Assembly: GCA_038373865.1 (NCBI GenBank)
Contig: JAXGGA010002913.1
Location: 48,182-112,181, forward strand
Direction: 5' to 3'
Source of the DNA: Uloborus plumipes
Lineage: Eukaryota; Arthropoda; Arachnida; Araneae; Uloboridae
DNA: 64,000 nt
The stretch's first letter is position 1; each line of letters starts with the position of its first letter. The notes below the pieces were generated by a model that saw only the letters and a list, made by a program, of their open reading frames with translations, was not told where the DNA came from and did not search any database. Below are positions 1-11,260 of this stretch, piece after piece. Both the position numbers and the translations under genes were made by a program.

Positions 1-840
1 ATCTGTGAACCTTCATGATGTAGAAAAAAGTAGTTTCCAACAATGACTGATGTATCCAATTGAAATCTCAACTACATTTTAGCTTGAAAGTTGTTTAAAA
101 CAATATTTCAAGGCCTAATTACATTGAAAATTTTGAACTAATTTCATCTCATGCAGAAAAATTATGCAGATAAATTTTAACATAAACCTAAGTGATAAGA
201 CAAAATCTTCAACAATGAATTTTTATAACAACTTATATTTCGTGACTCCTGAAACATTTTAAAACGGAGCTATAGACTTTCTTCTTGCGTAGAGGTCTTC
301 AATTAGGAATCAAACAAGAAACATTTAAACGTAAAACTGCAAAACCACGAATATCGTATCCAGTCGTAACTCGCGAACATCGAAAAAGGTGACGAACCAA
401 ATTTTATTTACAAAAACAGATTTTATTTACAAAAACTTTAATACGCATAATTAATCCTTCACCGCATTTTTTTGAAAATAGGTTCCCACAACCACGGCTC
501 GACTAAAATATTCGTATTTCACGCCGGGGCTGCCGAACAGAGCCGTGCCGAACACTGGGTTACTCGGATCAACTTATTCCGGGAAAAATTGCCCCAGCCC
601 TCGCAGGTGAATGCCCCGGCCCGAATATCGATTCGCTGTCTGTGACGTCACGACTCGGGGAATGTGAACTTTCTGTCGGAACGAAAACTGGCACCGGATG
701 CAAAGTCAGACATGTTTGGACAAGGAAACTTCAACTTTTGAGCTTAACGTTTATCAACACAAACAATAGTACAGGCTCTAATAAGTTGTAGATTTTTTAA
801 GAAGCACTAGATTCAAACTGTCTGAAGTCTTACACCACCT

Positions 841-1006
841 GCACTGACCACTGTAAACTTAATAATTTGAGAAATTAATTTCAGTTCCGGATACCTGTTT
901 ATTTTACAATGAGGCTCTCTTCAGCCGGCACTGACCGCTGTAAATTCGTTTATTTTACAATGATACCTTTGAAATGCCTTCTCGTAAAGTTGTTTATTTT
1001 ACAATG
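841..1006 (+). repeat. Short diverged direct repeats
   Basis: GTTTATTTTACAATG occurs at 897, 948 and 992, and GCACTGACC(A/G)CTGTAAA occurs at 841 and 928. Spacing of 51 and 44 nt suggests a small decayed tandem duplication. No coding or RNA role is visible. Confidence 0.6.
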
Positions 1007-2022
1007 TCTCGCTTGAAAGACAGCAAAAACATATTTACAAAGAAAAAAAAATTATATGAGAAAATTAGAAACTAATTTCATACTTCTTCGAAGAAAATAT
1101 TTTATGGATAGTTATTCTCCTTATATTCAAACAATGTTAAAATAATAAATAAAACTAAGCTAAAAGGAACCAGATACTCAGAATTTACCCTGAAAGAAAG
1201 TGAAAAAAAATATATAAAACAAATACCGGGGATTTTTTTTTTTTTTGATGATTTGGAAAAACTGTAGGACTGGTATCAAAAGCATGTTCGAGGTTTTTTT
1301 CTGCCAAGCAGGGTAAAATTTTAAGAAAGAAAAAGAAAAAAACTACATTTCTAAATATATTATTTTGTGACAGAAATTCCAAACTTTAGTTTTTCGAGCG
1401 GAAATAAACCTCTTGCAGAGAAAGAAAGAAAGAGAGAGAGGGAAAGAACGAGACGGAGAAAGACCCTAGATGAGAATAAATAAAAATCGAAGTGTTCAAT
1501 GCCACAGCAGTTAATTCATTCCACTAAGAGAAAGTATTGAAACTTTTATAACGTACAGTTAGTTTTTCATTACAGACGTAGATAAAATGTTTGACTTCCT
1601 CTTGATAATCGAAGAAAGTGCTTCTTTAAACAGAGTGCGAGAAACAATAGTTCTTTAATTCTATACCACTAAAGAATCCAATAAAAAAAATTAGGAGACT
1701 TTATTCTTGCATTGATGAAAACACAGTTCAGGAACATAAGTGCGAAAATGATATTTATTTTTAAGAAAATGTGCATTATATGTAAAAATGAAATGCGTAA
1801 AATTATGTTCTAAAAGGTTTTAAAAAAATCATTAAACATATATAGCTCAACTGAACCTTTTCAACATATTTCCTTTTTTTTTTAAATTTCAATTTTTTGT
1901 AATTAGTCCTATTATAAGAATTTACAATTTTCCTTCTTCATTATGCTTTTGCGACTAACAAAATTTTACTAGTAAGGATTCTTTCCTTTTTCGTGTTCAT
2001 CAAATCCTCTAGAAAACAATAC

Positions 2023-2115
2023 AATATATTTAGATTTAAAATACTCTATGGCCAGACAAGTTCGTTTTAATATCGGGAATCAGGTTCAGAGATTGTTTAA
2101 GATTTTAATTTAATC
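2023..2115 (+). repeat. Dispersed repeat, copy 1
   Basis: The block around TATTTAGATTTAAAATACT, followed by TCGTTTTAATAT, CAGGTTCAGAG and TTGTTTAA, matches a block at 9979-10075 in the same order and orientation. It is a diverged dispersed repeat of unknown family. Confidence 0.5.
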
Positions 2116-2377
2116 GTAGTACTTGTCCTCGTTTTTTTTTTTTTAAGATCTAGAATTTTGAGAAAAGACAATAAATAAGGCATTTAAATATTAAAATAAT
2201 TTGTGATTAGAAAATGACAGATTTTGAGAAGCTCTTTCTCTTAAGTTCCTCATATAAAGATTTAGTAGCATAAAAAAATTAATCAAGAAAGCACTTATTT
2301 TTAAAGCATTTGTGATTAGCAAATATTAGTTTTTTGGAGACTCGCCCAGATATTCACAGCCCCGGTGCGGTTGTGCA

Positions 2378-3272
2378 CAAGGGCGGATTCAGGGGATGGT
2401 AAAAGGGTCAGCTGACCCCCTGTCATACACAGTTTATCCGCTGCATAGCCATTACCAATCTTGCTTTCATTTTAACAAAAAAATTTTAATTGTTTTCATA
2501 TGAAAAATAAACTTGAAATTTTGAAATTCCAATATTAACCCATTAATGTCTGACATTTTTTTTCTAAAAATATTTTTTTCTGGTTACAATTAATGGAAAA
2601 AACAATTAAGAAAATATCACGGAGAAAATAATTTTTTTATTAAAAAAAGAAAAATCGTCACTAAAAAGGGACGCTAGGCACCAGAGGGTACATACTTTTT
2701 TCACTAAAATTTATTTTCTGCCTACGATATAATATTTCAAAAGACATTTTATAAGAAGAAATAAAAGCAGCAATTAATATAAACTGGAAAGCTGGGAATA
2801 ATTTTAAAAACTTTTTGTTCACGATGTAATTCTTGATAAAGATCATAATAAAACGGCTACACACTTTACAATGGTTATGCTCTGAAATCTGTTAATAATG
2901 AATTGAAAAAATGCCAAAGTAATAATTGAACACTATAATTTAGTTGAAATGTTCATTCTAGTAAATTCAGACACATCTTTAGACCGTCCCTAAAAAGGGA
3001 CACTAGGCATTAATGGGTTAATTGCATGTAGAAAATTTATAAATTGCATATATATAGTTTCCTGATGATAAATTTTTATCATAATAAATATATAGTTAAT
3101 TTAATAGAATATTATAAAAATATTTCTTGCTGGGCAATATCGTATGATATTTTGAAGAAATTAAATTTTACATGCTTCGTTTTCCTTCCACTTAGCTGAC
3201 AATTTTTTTAAAGGTACATTGGCCGCTGAAATTTGACCCTCCCCTTTACAAAATTTTCTGGATCCGCCCCTG
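2378..3272. mobile_element. hAT-type non-autonomous element (895 bp)
   Basis: The ends read CAAGGGCGGATTCAGG on the left and, on the other strand from the right, CAGGGGCGGATCCAG. They are flanked by a perfect 8-bp direct duplication GTTGTGCA at 2370-2377 and 3273-3280. An 8-bp target duplication with CA..TG termini is typical of the hAT superfamily. There is no transposase frame, so this is a MITE or deletion derivative. About 480 bp of its length is a later insertion (2539-3017). Related, shorter elements lie at 4985-5257, 27459-27751 and 61081-61338. Confidence 0.88.
2539..3017. mobile_element. piggyBac-like MITE nested in the hAT element
   Basis: The ends are inverted (CCCATTAATG on the left, CATTAATGGG on the right) and are bounded on both sides by TTAA (2535-2538 and 3018-3021), the target duplication of piggyBac-type elements. 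Inside, CTAGGCAC- and CTAGGCAT-type motifs next to GGGAC blocks appear near both sides. There is no transposase. It inserted after the surrounding hAT element was in place. Confidence 0.8.
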
Positions 3273-3279
3273 GTTGTGC

Positions 3280-3800
3280 ACCGAAATGGCTACCGTTCGG
3301 GCTCGACCGGGACTGAGGGCAACCGATCGATAGGTCGCAGGAGTGTCGCCCCGGCGCACAAGTTGGGGCTTCCTCCCTCTGTGATGCAAGTTCCGAAGAA
3401 GAAACTCTCCCGACGAAACAGAGGCGGCTGGGTCACGCAGATGACTGATTGGGTGCGAGTGGTTTCACTTTTTCTTTTCACTTTTCGGCGAATGCTTTTG
3501 AAAAATAATCAAAATCAGAAAGAAATCCAGTCGAGGCTGTGGTAAAAAAATTGAAAGCGACATTTAATTATGCTCCGCCTTTTTCTTCTTGTGATGGATT
3601 TGATTAATGGATAGAAGTAAGCAATTTCGAGTTAAAATTGTATAAAGATTCGTTTTTTAAAATATCCAGTTTACTGAAAATATGGAATCGACAGTAAACG
3701 AAAAAGTGCTAAGAATACGGTGAACCTTTTTATAAAATTTACATATATTTAGAGGATTTCCAATACTTGCCGGAAAAGGTGTTTTGCTGGAAAATTTAGC
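3280..3800. other. Unique-looking stretch with a GC-richer patch
   Basis: Positions 3280-3440 are clearly GC-richer than the neighbourhood and open in several frames, as GC-rich DNA often is. The frames on the two strands have no recognisable domain. It could be host exon or regulatory sequence flanking the hAT insertion. Nothing further is visible. Confidence 0.35.
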
Positions 3801-3805
3801 CTCAT

Positions 3806-3979
3806 TATGCTGTAAAAACAACAGTATAATACTGGCAGCAGAGGTTCCAGGAAACTAAAATTAGCGGTAACAAACTAAAATTAGCAATTTTAGTTTATTA
3901 CTGTAAAATTAGCAATTTTTACAGTATATTACGATAAAATTAGCTGTATTCTACCGTAAAAATATCATTTTTTACAGTG
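3806..3979. repeat. TA-type palindromic MITE, 5'-truncated
   Basis: The segment is made of reiterated ACTGTAAAATTAGCAATTTTACAGT-like pieces and ends in TTTTTTACAGTG followed by TA. This is the same family as the complete copies at 20802-21177 and 28449-28838. The left terminus is missing. Confidence 0.7.
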
Positions 3980-3981
3980 TA

Positions 3982-4976
3982 GTTTTGAGTGTCCAATTGT
4001 TTTCTAATAAAAGTGTCTAATTTCTCTTACTGAGCCAAGAGCTGTTTGAAGATTATTATCAATGAAAGCAATTTCGAAATTTATCATATTTGTACTTCTC
4101 TTTAAATAGGAAATTAAACTTGTGCAATGTTCTTGAAAAAGAAAGTACACTTTGGTTGTGCTACTGAACCGAAGCTGGAATGACAAGAGCCTGGATTATA
4201 TGCAAAATGCCACTGCATAATTTTGTTTGACGTTAGTGTACATAATTGCATAAAAATGGCCTACTTTTAAAAAACTGCAGATTACTGTGTTTTTTCATTT
4301 ACTTTTAGATTTTTTTCCCGTAAAAGGAAGATTGCAAACACTATTTTGTTGTTAATAAAGAACAAAAAAATACGGTGACCTGTAGGTCCTCTTTGGTGGC
4401 CTGATTTTTCGTGCATATTATCGTGAAATAAATAAAAAAATCTAAGAAGAGTTCGTGTTTTAACCAGACGTCAAAACTTTTACTTATGTAAATAAAAAAA
4501 AATTTAGCGCAGGTTTTAGATATTTTTAGTGTACATTTGCATGCACATTAGATGATCTTATTGTGCATATAATCCGGTTTCTAATTATCACGGCTCTCAG
4601 AATCCAAATGATGTTTCGCAAAACATATGTTGAATCTTCGCCGCCAAAGAGCCGAACACATTGCGTCAACAACAAAAAGCAGAGGCCTAAAACTACAAAA
4701 AGTGTAGGAGATTCGCTTCATTTAGCACCTGCTGGAGCGCCCACAGAACAGACGCCGGCAAAAGAGCAACAAAACGCACGATCCCTCTTCGACTAATACG
4801 TTCTTTAGTTTGTGATGAAAGGTAACATTTCAGATATTTAAATTGCATTCTTTGTTCCGTTCATGCTTATTCTGGTTGCAGAACAACCGTAAAATAAGAA
4901 TCAACGTTTAAGTGCAAATTTCCCGGATGACTTTTCATGTTAACGCCCACACTTCGTAGCATTGGAAAAGGTGTCT
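3982..4976. other. No recognised gene
   Basis: AT-rich sequence. A 77-codon frame at 4563-4796 has no recognisable domain and sits in a slightly GC-richer patch; I do not call it a gene. Confidence 0.5.
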
Positions 4977-4984
4977 CCTGTAAC

Positions 4985-5257
4985 TAGAGGCGGATACAAG
5001 GGAGGGGCAATGGGGCGATCGCCCATCCCTTGAGGCCTTCCATCAACAAATTTTTAACACTGAAGTTCAAAAAAGTTAATTTTAGACGAGTTCAAAAATG
5101 CTGAAGGAAGGAAGTTTGGGATCTCTCCCGGAAATGTTTCAAAATTGAAGCCCGAAACCTATGTGATCAACATTTGCAAACCAAATACATAGTAAAAAGA
5201 AAGAAAGAAAATCAATCACACCCTCTCACCTTGAAAAAATTTCTGGATCCGCCCTTG
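4985..5257. mobile_element. hAT-type MITE (273 bp)
   Basis: The left end TAGAGGCGGATACAAGGG and the inverted right end CAAGGGCGGATCCAG are flanked by CCTGTAAC (4977-4984) and CTTGTAAC (5258-5265), an 8-bp duplication with one mismatch. A palindromic GGGCGATCGCCC core lies just inside the left end, as in 27459-27751. Confidence 0.82.
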
Positions 5258-5310
5258 CTTGTAACCACGAAACACGTGTCTGCAGTAATCTGCAAATTTT
5301 GTACAATTTA

Positions 5311-5862
5311 GAGTTCGCCAAAGCGGGTGCAGCCCGGAAAAACCCAGCCTGGGTTTTACGTTTACTTGAAAAACCCACTACTTCGGTAGAGTGGGTTTTT
5401 TCAAAATTTATTGTATATTGAAAACATTTCAGAAACAATCTAAAGTTTATGAATATTTTTATCTATACCAAGCCTAGAAATTGGTATTGATCAATTTAAT
5501 TATAATATTTAGTTTATTATAATATTTAGTCTTGGTCAATAAATGGCCCAGAAATTCCATCCTTTCCTGACAGTTTATTGTATTAAAAATAGGCGTGCAC
5601 GTGAATTTCACTTATTTGTTGTTGCTTTTTTAAATAACTAAAAGATCAAAAAAGGAATAATTATTTCAATCCATAAATTCAATTCAGTATCAATTTAAAA
5701 CAATCAATAGTACAATGTTTTTTCTAAATTTGTTGAAGTTTTTTAGGAGGTCCGTCCCAGTGACCTCTCTTCCGGGTTGCCCTGATGCTATTGAATGTAA
5801 AAGTAGGTGTACAATGTTCGAATAGAGAATGATATTAAAATGATTCTTGAAAAATCTGAATC
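5311..5862 (-). mobile_element. hAT-like element, minus copy of the 56.5 kb family
   Basis: Read on the minus strand, this segment is colinear with 56483-57557: the AACCC/GGGTT-rich ends, the CTAAATATTATA block and the GAATCATTTTAATAT block all match. It lacks the nested insertion present in the 56.5 kb copy and so provides an empty site for it. The terminal bases are decayed and I see no clear target duplication. Confidence 0.65.
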
Positions 5863-6176
5863 CATGTTAGTAATGTACTGAATATTCGTTTGGTATTCGG
5901 GAGACAAACTGAATATTGGGCACGGCTGAATATTTTAATATTTGACAAACGAATAGTAAATAAATTTGAGAATAGGTAAACTAATACATTTTTTATACAA
6001 AAAGTGAAAATCATAGCAAGAACACTGAAGTCAATGTAAGATAAAACCTCAGAAGTTAAATTTAAATTTTATTGCTTCTCTTTTTCCAACTAATATCTTA
6101 TTATGACACATTACATTTTCTTTACTATCACTGACTCATTTAAATAAGAAACACTAGGTGACCCGTGCGGAATTCC

Positions 6177-6178
<2 letters not shown>

Positions 6179-6219
<41 letters not shown>
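6179..6219 (+). repeat. Poly-A run (41 nt)
   Basis: An uninterrupted run of A lies directly beside the Helitron 3' hairpin, so it is poly-T in the Helitron's own orientation. It is probably an expanded subterminal homopolymer and not a retrotransposon tail. Confidence 0.9.
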
Positions 6220-6222
<3 letters not shown>

Positions 6223-6510
6223 AAACTTAAAATTGAGTTATACAGGTTCAAAGATTTCAGTCCTCGATTGGATGTGCTAGATTTGGTGTCTTAGTTTCGC
6301 TCTCGCTCCCCTGCTAAGGCGGTTTATTTTAAAATATTGGTTGTCGTGGTATAAAACAGAGGATACCTTTCTGCCCCCATTACGATAAAAAAAACCAAAA
6401 ACTAAAAACATCAAATTTTTGACATTGGTTGTTCTTGAACCAAGGTTGCACAGAATTGAACACATCAGTATACAGAGTTGTTATTTTTCATTAAAGTAAA
6501 TCAAGCGTTT

Positions 6511-6690
6511 TTACAGAACCTCTTTATATACAACGTTCGAAGTGATGATGTGATCATCCTTTACTTTTTGGTTGTATGTGTCTTCAACACAAACATGAAT
6601 ATCTTTAAAACATTTTACTCTAGAGAAAGCTACGCATAATTGTCCGTGGGAAAAAACGGGTTGTGGTAAATACAGTCCTGCCTTTGTGAG
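6511..6690 (-). pseudogene. Helitron Pif1-like helicase, C-terminal remnant
   Basis: The minus-strand frame ending at the stop at 6511-6513 encodes about 59 residues: GLYLPQPVFSHGQLCVAFSR, then VKCFKDIHV, and finally NVVYKEVL. The block F-S-H-G-Q-L-x-V-A-x-S-R-V is the conserved C-terminal helicase motif (motif VI region) of Helitron RepHel and Pif1 helicases, and NVVYKEVL at the terminus is also usual for these proteins. Upstream of about 6690 the frame breaks, and the Rep nuclease domain and the Walker motifs are not present in the window. It lies 357 bp before the Helitron 3' end, which is where the helicase C-terminus should be. It is a fragment of a once autonomous copy and cannot function. 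Confidence 0.85.
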
Positions 6691-6768
6691 CGTCTATCAA
6701 ATACCCAAGGCTACTACTAAACTAAATACTAACGTTATCGCAAAACTATCATAGTATTTTGAAACAAT

Positions 6769-7227
6769 ATAAAAATATTTTTGAAAAAAAAAATTGAACC
6801 GACTTCGGAACTTCACTCAGCAAATGCTCTAAAAAGTAAAAAATAACTTTATTCTTTGAACACCATCGATACTACATTTAAACACAAGTTTTGAAGTCGG
6901 CGCAAAAAAGCTAAAGAGAATCATTCGAAACTATAAATATAAATTGTAAATGAATCCAGGTTCTTTATTCGCATTCGCATTCATTGAAAAATACATATTT
7001 ATGCAATGGTACAAATATTCAACTCTCAATTTTCAATGATTTCTCTGAAAATGTTGGCAAAATATAGTAAACATCATTTTACCTATAGTTTTTGCGCCGA
7101 CTTCAAAACTTATGTTTAAATGTAGTATCGATGGTGTTCAAAGAATAAAGTTATTTTTTACTTTTTAGAGCATTTGCTGAGTGAAGTTCCGAAGTCGGTT
7201 CAATTTTTTTTTCAAAAATATTTTTAT
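6769..7227. repeat. Foldback with ~140-nt arms
   Basis: The left arm 6769-6908 is the near-perfect reverse complement of 7089-7227; both contain TTGAACCGACTTCGGAACTT and ATCGATACTACATTTAAAC. The spacer is about 180 nt. CCGACTTC motifs recur at the ends of the arms and at 8133-8148 (TTTTTAACCGACTTC on the minus strand), suggesting that a second element was inserted into the Helitron. Confidence 0.85.
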
Positions 7228-8599
7228 TTTATTCTTTTTAGTGTAAATGTACATATGAAATAAGGTAATGTTTCCATTGCAAAACTTCACCTAATTTTCT
7301 TAAGTAAATGCTTCATAAAATAAACTATGTAAGGAAAAAAAAGGAAAGAAAGTATCAACGCGTCTAAAATTTGAAACGATTGACACTAAAAAATAATCCT
7401 CGTTATTCTCCGGTATTTATTTGTGTACTAGTTTAATTAAAGGCTATATTAACGGCTTTTCAATTAATTTATATTTCAAAACAACACTAGATTCTCGCAG
7501 TTCATAAAATTTCACGACGTATTACATACGTGGCCCGCTAATGAGTGTCATGTTTGCTTCAGTTAGGCCTTCATTCAAAATTTTCATGATAATTATAAAA
7601 ACTGTTTCATATCAATCACGTTCTGTAACAATGGCTTTCATATTTAATCATTTGGGACAAATCGCTTTAAATTTGAGCAAAAATTTGGAGATTTTCCTCA
7701 CTTTCTTCAGAATTCCTTTATCAAACCTTATGTAAATTAAGACTAATAAAACCTGAAATATTACGAATCAATCAGTACCTGGTACGACTTTCATTTCGTT
7801 GGAGTGCAGGAGAAAAAAGCAGGACATAGAAAGATACTCGGTTTAAAATTTTCAAAAAGACCACAGAAAGGAATTTCATTATGCAATCCAGAGAAGCCTG
7901 GCGATCAAAATGGTCATTATTACGATTACTGTGATCCCAATTTCTTTTTCGAAAGATTTCTGCAGGTTCCCGTTATCGAACCCGGATCACGAGAGGATGG
8001 GACCAATCGGAAAAAAAGACCTTTCTAACAAAAAAAGAATTTTTGAAATCGGTCCAGGCGTCTTCGAGTAATCTTGGAACATACCGAAAAAAAAAAATTT
8101 CTCCGACGAATTGTATAACCTCCTCCTTTGTTGAAGTCGGTTAAAAAGTTACAAGTAAGGTTTACCGAGCTAAGCCTTGGCTTGAAATGTCGCATTTAAA
8201 ATTGATTTGAACAACAATGTAACGATTTTGACAGTTGAGCAAAAAATTTAACTTTTTCAAACTTCAATCGCTTATAAGTCGCTTAAACGTGGATTTTCGA
8301 GATTCGCGTTACGCGGCGCTAGCGGAGAAACGTTCTAAAGAACGCATTTTTTTAAATCTTTCGAATGAAATCAAAATGAAGACGATACGACAATTATTTC
8401 GCTAGATAGAGTCAATTTTGTGCCCAAAAATTGAAGTTCGAATAAAAAACGAACCGACACTTTTTAGAGGGTGGGTCTAATTTTCGTCAAAAGCCCGCGG
8501 GATAAGCTTCAAAATCATAAATTTTCTTGCAATTCGATAAAGAAATGAGCGAGTTTCGACCGGGTATAGGATTCGGCTTAGAGAAATAATATATGGAGA

Positions 8600-10825
8600 T
8601 GAACCAGGAAAAAAAAGAAGCTCTATCAAGTGCTCATAAATATGTAGTCAGTTAACTGCTTTTTCCCCCCTTCAAATATGCTGATAAAAATAGCAATACA
8701 TATAAATAGTCATTACAATAAAATATATTGAACTGTTCCGAAGTACAGATATAAATATAGCTTGAATCAAAATACGTCAAAAAAATCTGCAATAATAATC
8801 AAGCAACATTATGAGCTTTTCTGTTTAAATTATCGAATTTATTTTCTCTTACATGTTTCTGATAAAAGATAACATTCAAAACAAAGATTTTCCAAGTTCA
8901 TTTGAAATTAACTTATTAAATTCGTTAAAAACTTCATCAACGTGCAAACAAATGCAGCATCACATATTGGAAACCTATATCAAATGTAAAATGTGTCAGG
9001 TAAATTCTATACTATACAGCTGCTGCGGATGTCTTTCAAATGTTTATCAATTTTGTTACATGTTGAAAGCCTTTACTTGTTGGAAAGTTTCTTAATACTT
9101 AAACAGATGCGTCATGCATACATTATCTTAAGATAAGAAACCGACAACCTAAGTTGGAAACGTAAAGATAACTTTAGAATTTTACTTTATATTTCTTCTA
9201 GACATCACTAAGATAAAAAATGAATAATCCAAATATTTAAATGAAAACTTCATAATACTTCATGACAAACGAATAGTAAATATTTTTTGCGAGACTTAAA
9301 CATATTTCGCTTTTTATTTCTGAATACTCCTGTGAAAGTAGGTTTTAGGCTTGATATTTTCTATGTTATATATTAGTAGTTTCTTAATACAAGTCCTTTA
9401 TCACAGGGACCCTTTTAACAGTGCTCTTGAGTCGGAGGTAAAGTTGCGACTCTGAATCTTGGAATTTCACAGCCTATGATAAATCCTTTGTTCCTAAGTG
9501 AGTAAGATCCTTAAACCCTCTTGTTAGTCCCCCCCCCCCCCCACGTAAATGTTTTCCCCGCTCTCCACTTAAGAACTGAAGCACCCCACAAGCGAAGGAG
9601 TGTACAAAATTAAAGAATTGGAGTTAACTAGTAGGCAAAACCTTGGTAGGAGAAACTAGTATTTTGAGGCAAGCAATGATACAGTGATCCTGTCGGGTGC
9701 TGTTATATAAGGTAGCACGATTTAGAAATTTCTTTGCAATATGAAAGCTTACTAAAAAGTTTAAACTTTTCAAGCGTTTTACTCAAAAATTTAAAAAGTG
9801 CTCTTATATTCCTTTGCTTGTTGAACTTGCGCCTTTGAAATCGAAAAATTGCAGGGGTAAGGGTAAGATTCAGCTCTAGTTTAATTTTTAAAACACATAA
9901 GTTTATTGTTCACAAATAAAAGGTCAATAACTGGAAAGAAAGTTTCTGATCAACCACTCACTATCCTCTCTAAAACAAATATATTTAGATTTAAAATACT
10001 TTATGAACAGAGAAGATCGTTTTAATATGAGATCGGCAAGCAGGGTCAGGGGTTGTTTAAATCTTTAATTTAATGTTAGTTGTCTCTTCATTTGAGTGCA
10101 ATAAGTCTTCTTTGAAATTCAAACTCGAGCTTTAAGCTAATTTTGACCAAAGCTGGCAACGGCGACGGTTTGATCCGACTCACAAACAATATTTTTATTT
10201 CAACGATCCACTCATTGCCGAAGTATAAAAATATAATCATCACAGATAATCAGTACTGAAACTGAGGCGCGTGGAAAACATCAAAAGATTCGTTTAGAAA
10301 TAAGGCTTGGATCTTCGGCCGACACCAACTTGCTTCTGTTTCGTTTCTCTCTTTCTTTATCGCAGAAGGTCAGAGGAGTCCTTAGAAAAAAACATGGCAA
10401 GGTCAGAACTAGAGATGAGCGTCCGATATGGTCAGCGATTTCTTTTCAATTGAATGTAACGCCACTTTTTCATTTTTTTTTTATGTATGTATTTTTTTGC
10501 TAAGATAATTCTCGTGTATCGACGGAAATGTTTGATCTTTGTTGAGTTTCTCAGCAAAAGAATTTCTCAAAATGCTACAAATCCAATCAGTAAGGTTCTA
10601 ACAATGTGTTGTGCCTGTATTTGATATGTGTTTTTTTCAAAGGTAATTTAATACCTTTCGAATTTTTATTGAAACCAAGGCCATGTCATTTTTAGGGGGG
10701 GGGGAGGCAATGCTCTATGTATATCACTGGAAAAACGCCCAATACATGTAAAAAGGTATGTTGTTTTTTAAATACAATCAATTGACCTGTCTTAATCGCC
10801 TAAATGACGGGCCAAACCAAGGGAT
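8600..10825. other. No recognised gene
   Basis: AT-rich DNA with a C-run at 9527-9541 and a G-run near 10696-10704. An 80-codon frame at 8853-9095 has no known domain. The block at 9979-10075 repeats 2023-2115. Confidence 0.5.
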
Positions 10826-11260
10826 TACTGTCCGTCCGTGAAAACCGCGCCAGGAACTTGCGAACCGTTCCACTTAAAAAAGGGTAGATGGGTTGTGGAT
10901 GATAACTTTCCGAAGATTTCTATTTCAAACTTGCATTTGCTATATCCTTGTGACATACATATTCAACTAAACTATGTATTTTAAATTACCATCGTTCTAC
11001 CTTGTTTGATACGGCTCAAAATGTTTCTTTTCTTCTTTATCAAAATGTTTCTGTCCATGGTTGGAATAAACGAGCTGGCGGTGTATTACATGTTTCTGCC
11101 TTAGCCCTTGCTTAAGGGCGGTTACTTACTGCTTTATGTTTCTTAATATATTTCCCCTTATTGTTATCTTACCTATCACCCCTATTTTGGTAAGATCAGA
11201 GAACACCTGACGCAAACTTTTAAATACGCTGAAGGTTTTGCCTAAGAAAATCAGACAGTA
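10826..11260 (+). mobile_element. TA-type MITE family A, copy 1
   Basis: It begins TACTGTCCGTCCGTG and ends CAGACAGTA, with TA at both edges. Shared internal blocks (ATTCAACTAAACTATGTATT, GATACGGCTCAAAATG, CTATTTTGGTAAGATCAG) define the same family at 13544-13857 (inverted), 25081-25370 and 52630-52940. This copy carries an extra piece at about 11045-11142 that matches one arm of the foldback at 50121-50396. Confidence 0.7.

Larger units (their letters stand above)
1..2369. other. AT-rich stretch without a recognised gene
   Basis: No reading frame here looks like a protein. The segment is AT-rich with many short A and T runs and a GA-rich run near 1420-1450. A GC-richer patch at about 490-720 contains a perfect TGACGTCA (CRE-type) palindrome at 643-650; it could be unique regulatory or exonic sequence, but nothing proves this. 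A block at about 2023-2115 recurs, diverged, at about 9979-10075. Confidence 0.6.
6154..8599 (-). mobile_element. Degraded Helitron
   Basis: On the minus strand the element starts A|TCTCCATATATTATTTCTC (8599) and ends with the 12-nt palindrome GCGGAATTCCGC, ten further bases, then CTAG|T (6154). TC at the 5' end, a hairpin just before CTRR at the 3' end, and insertion between A and T are the classical Helitron marks. A Pif1-like helicase tail lies close to the 3' end. The middle is occupied by a foldback (6769-7227) and other repeat sequence, so it is no longer autonomous. Confidence 0.8.

Noticed and set aside
6179..6219. Poly-A tail of a LINE or processed pseudogene
   Set aside because: The run lies beside a Helitron 3' hairpin and CTAG end, and no retrotransposon coding remnant or target duplication borders it.
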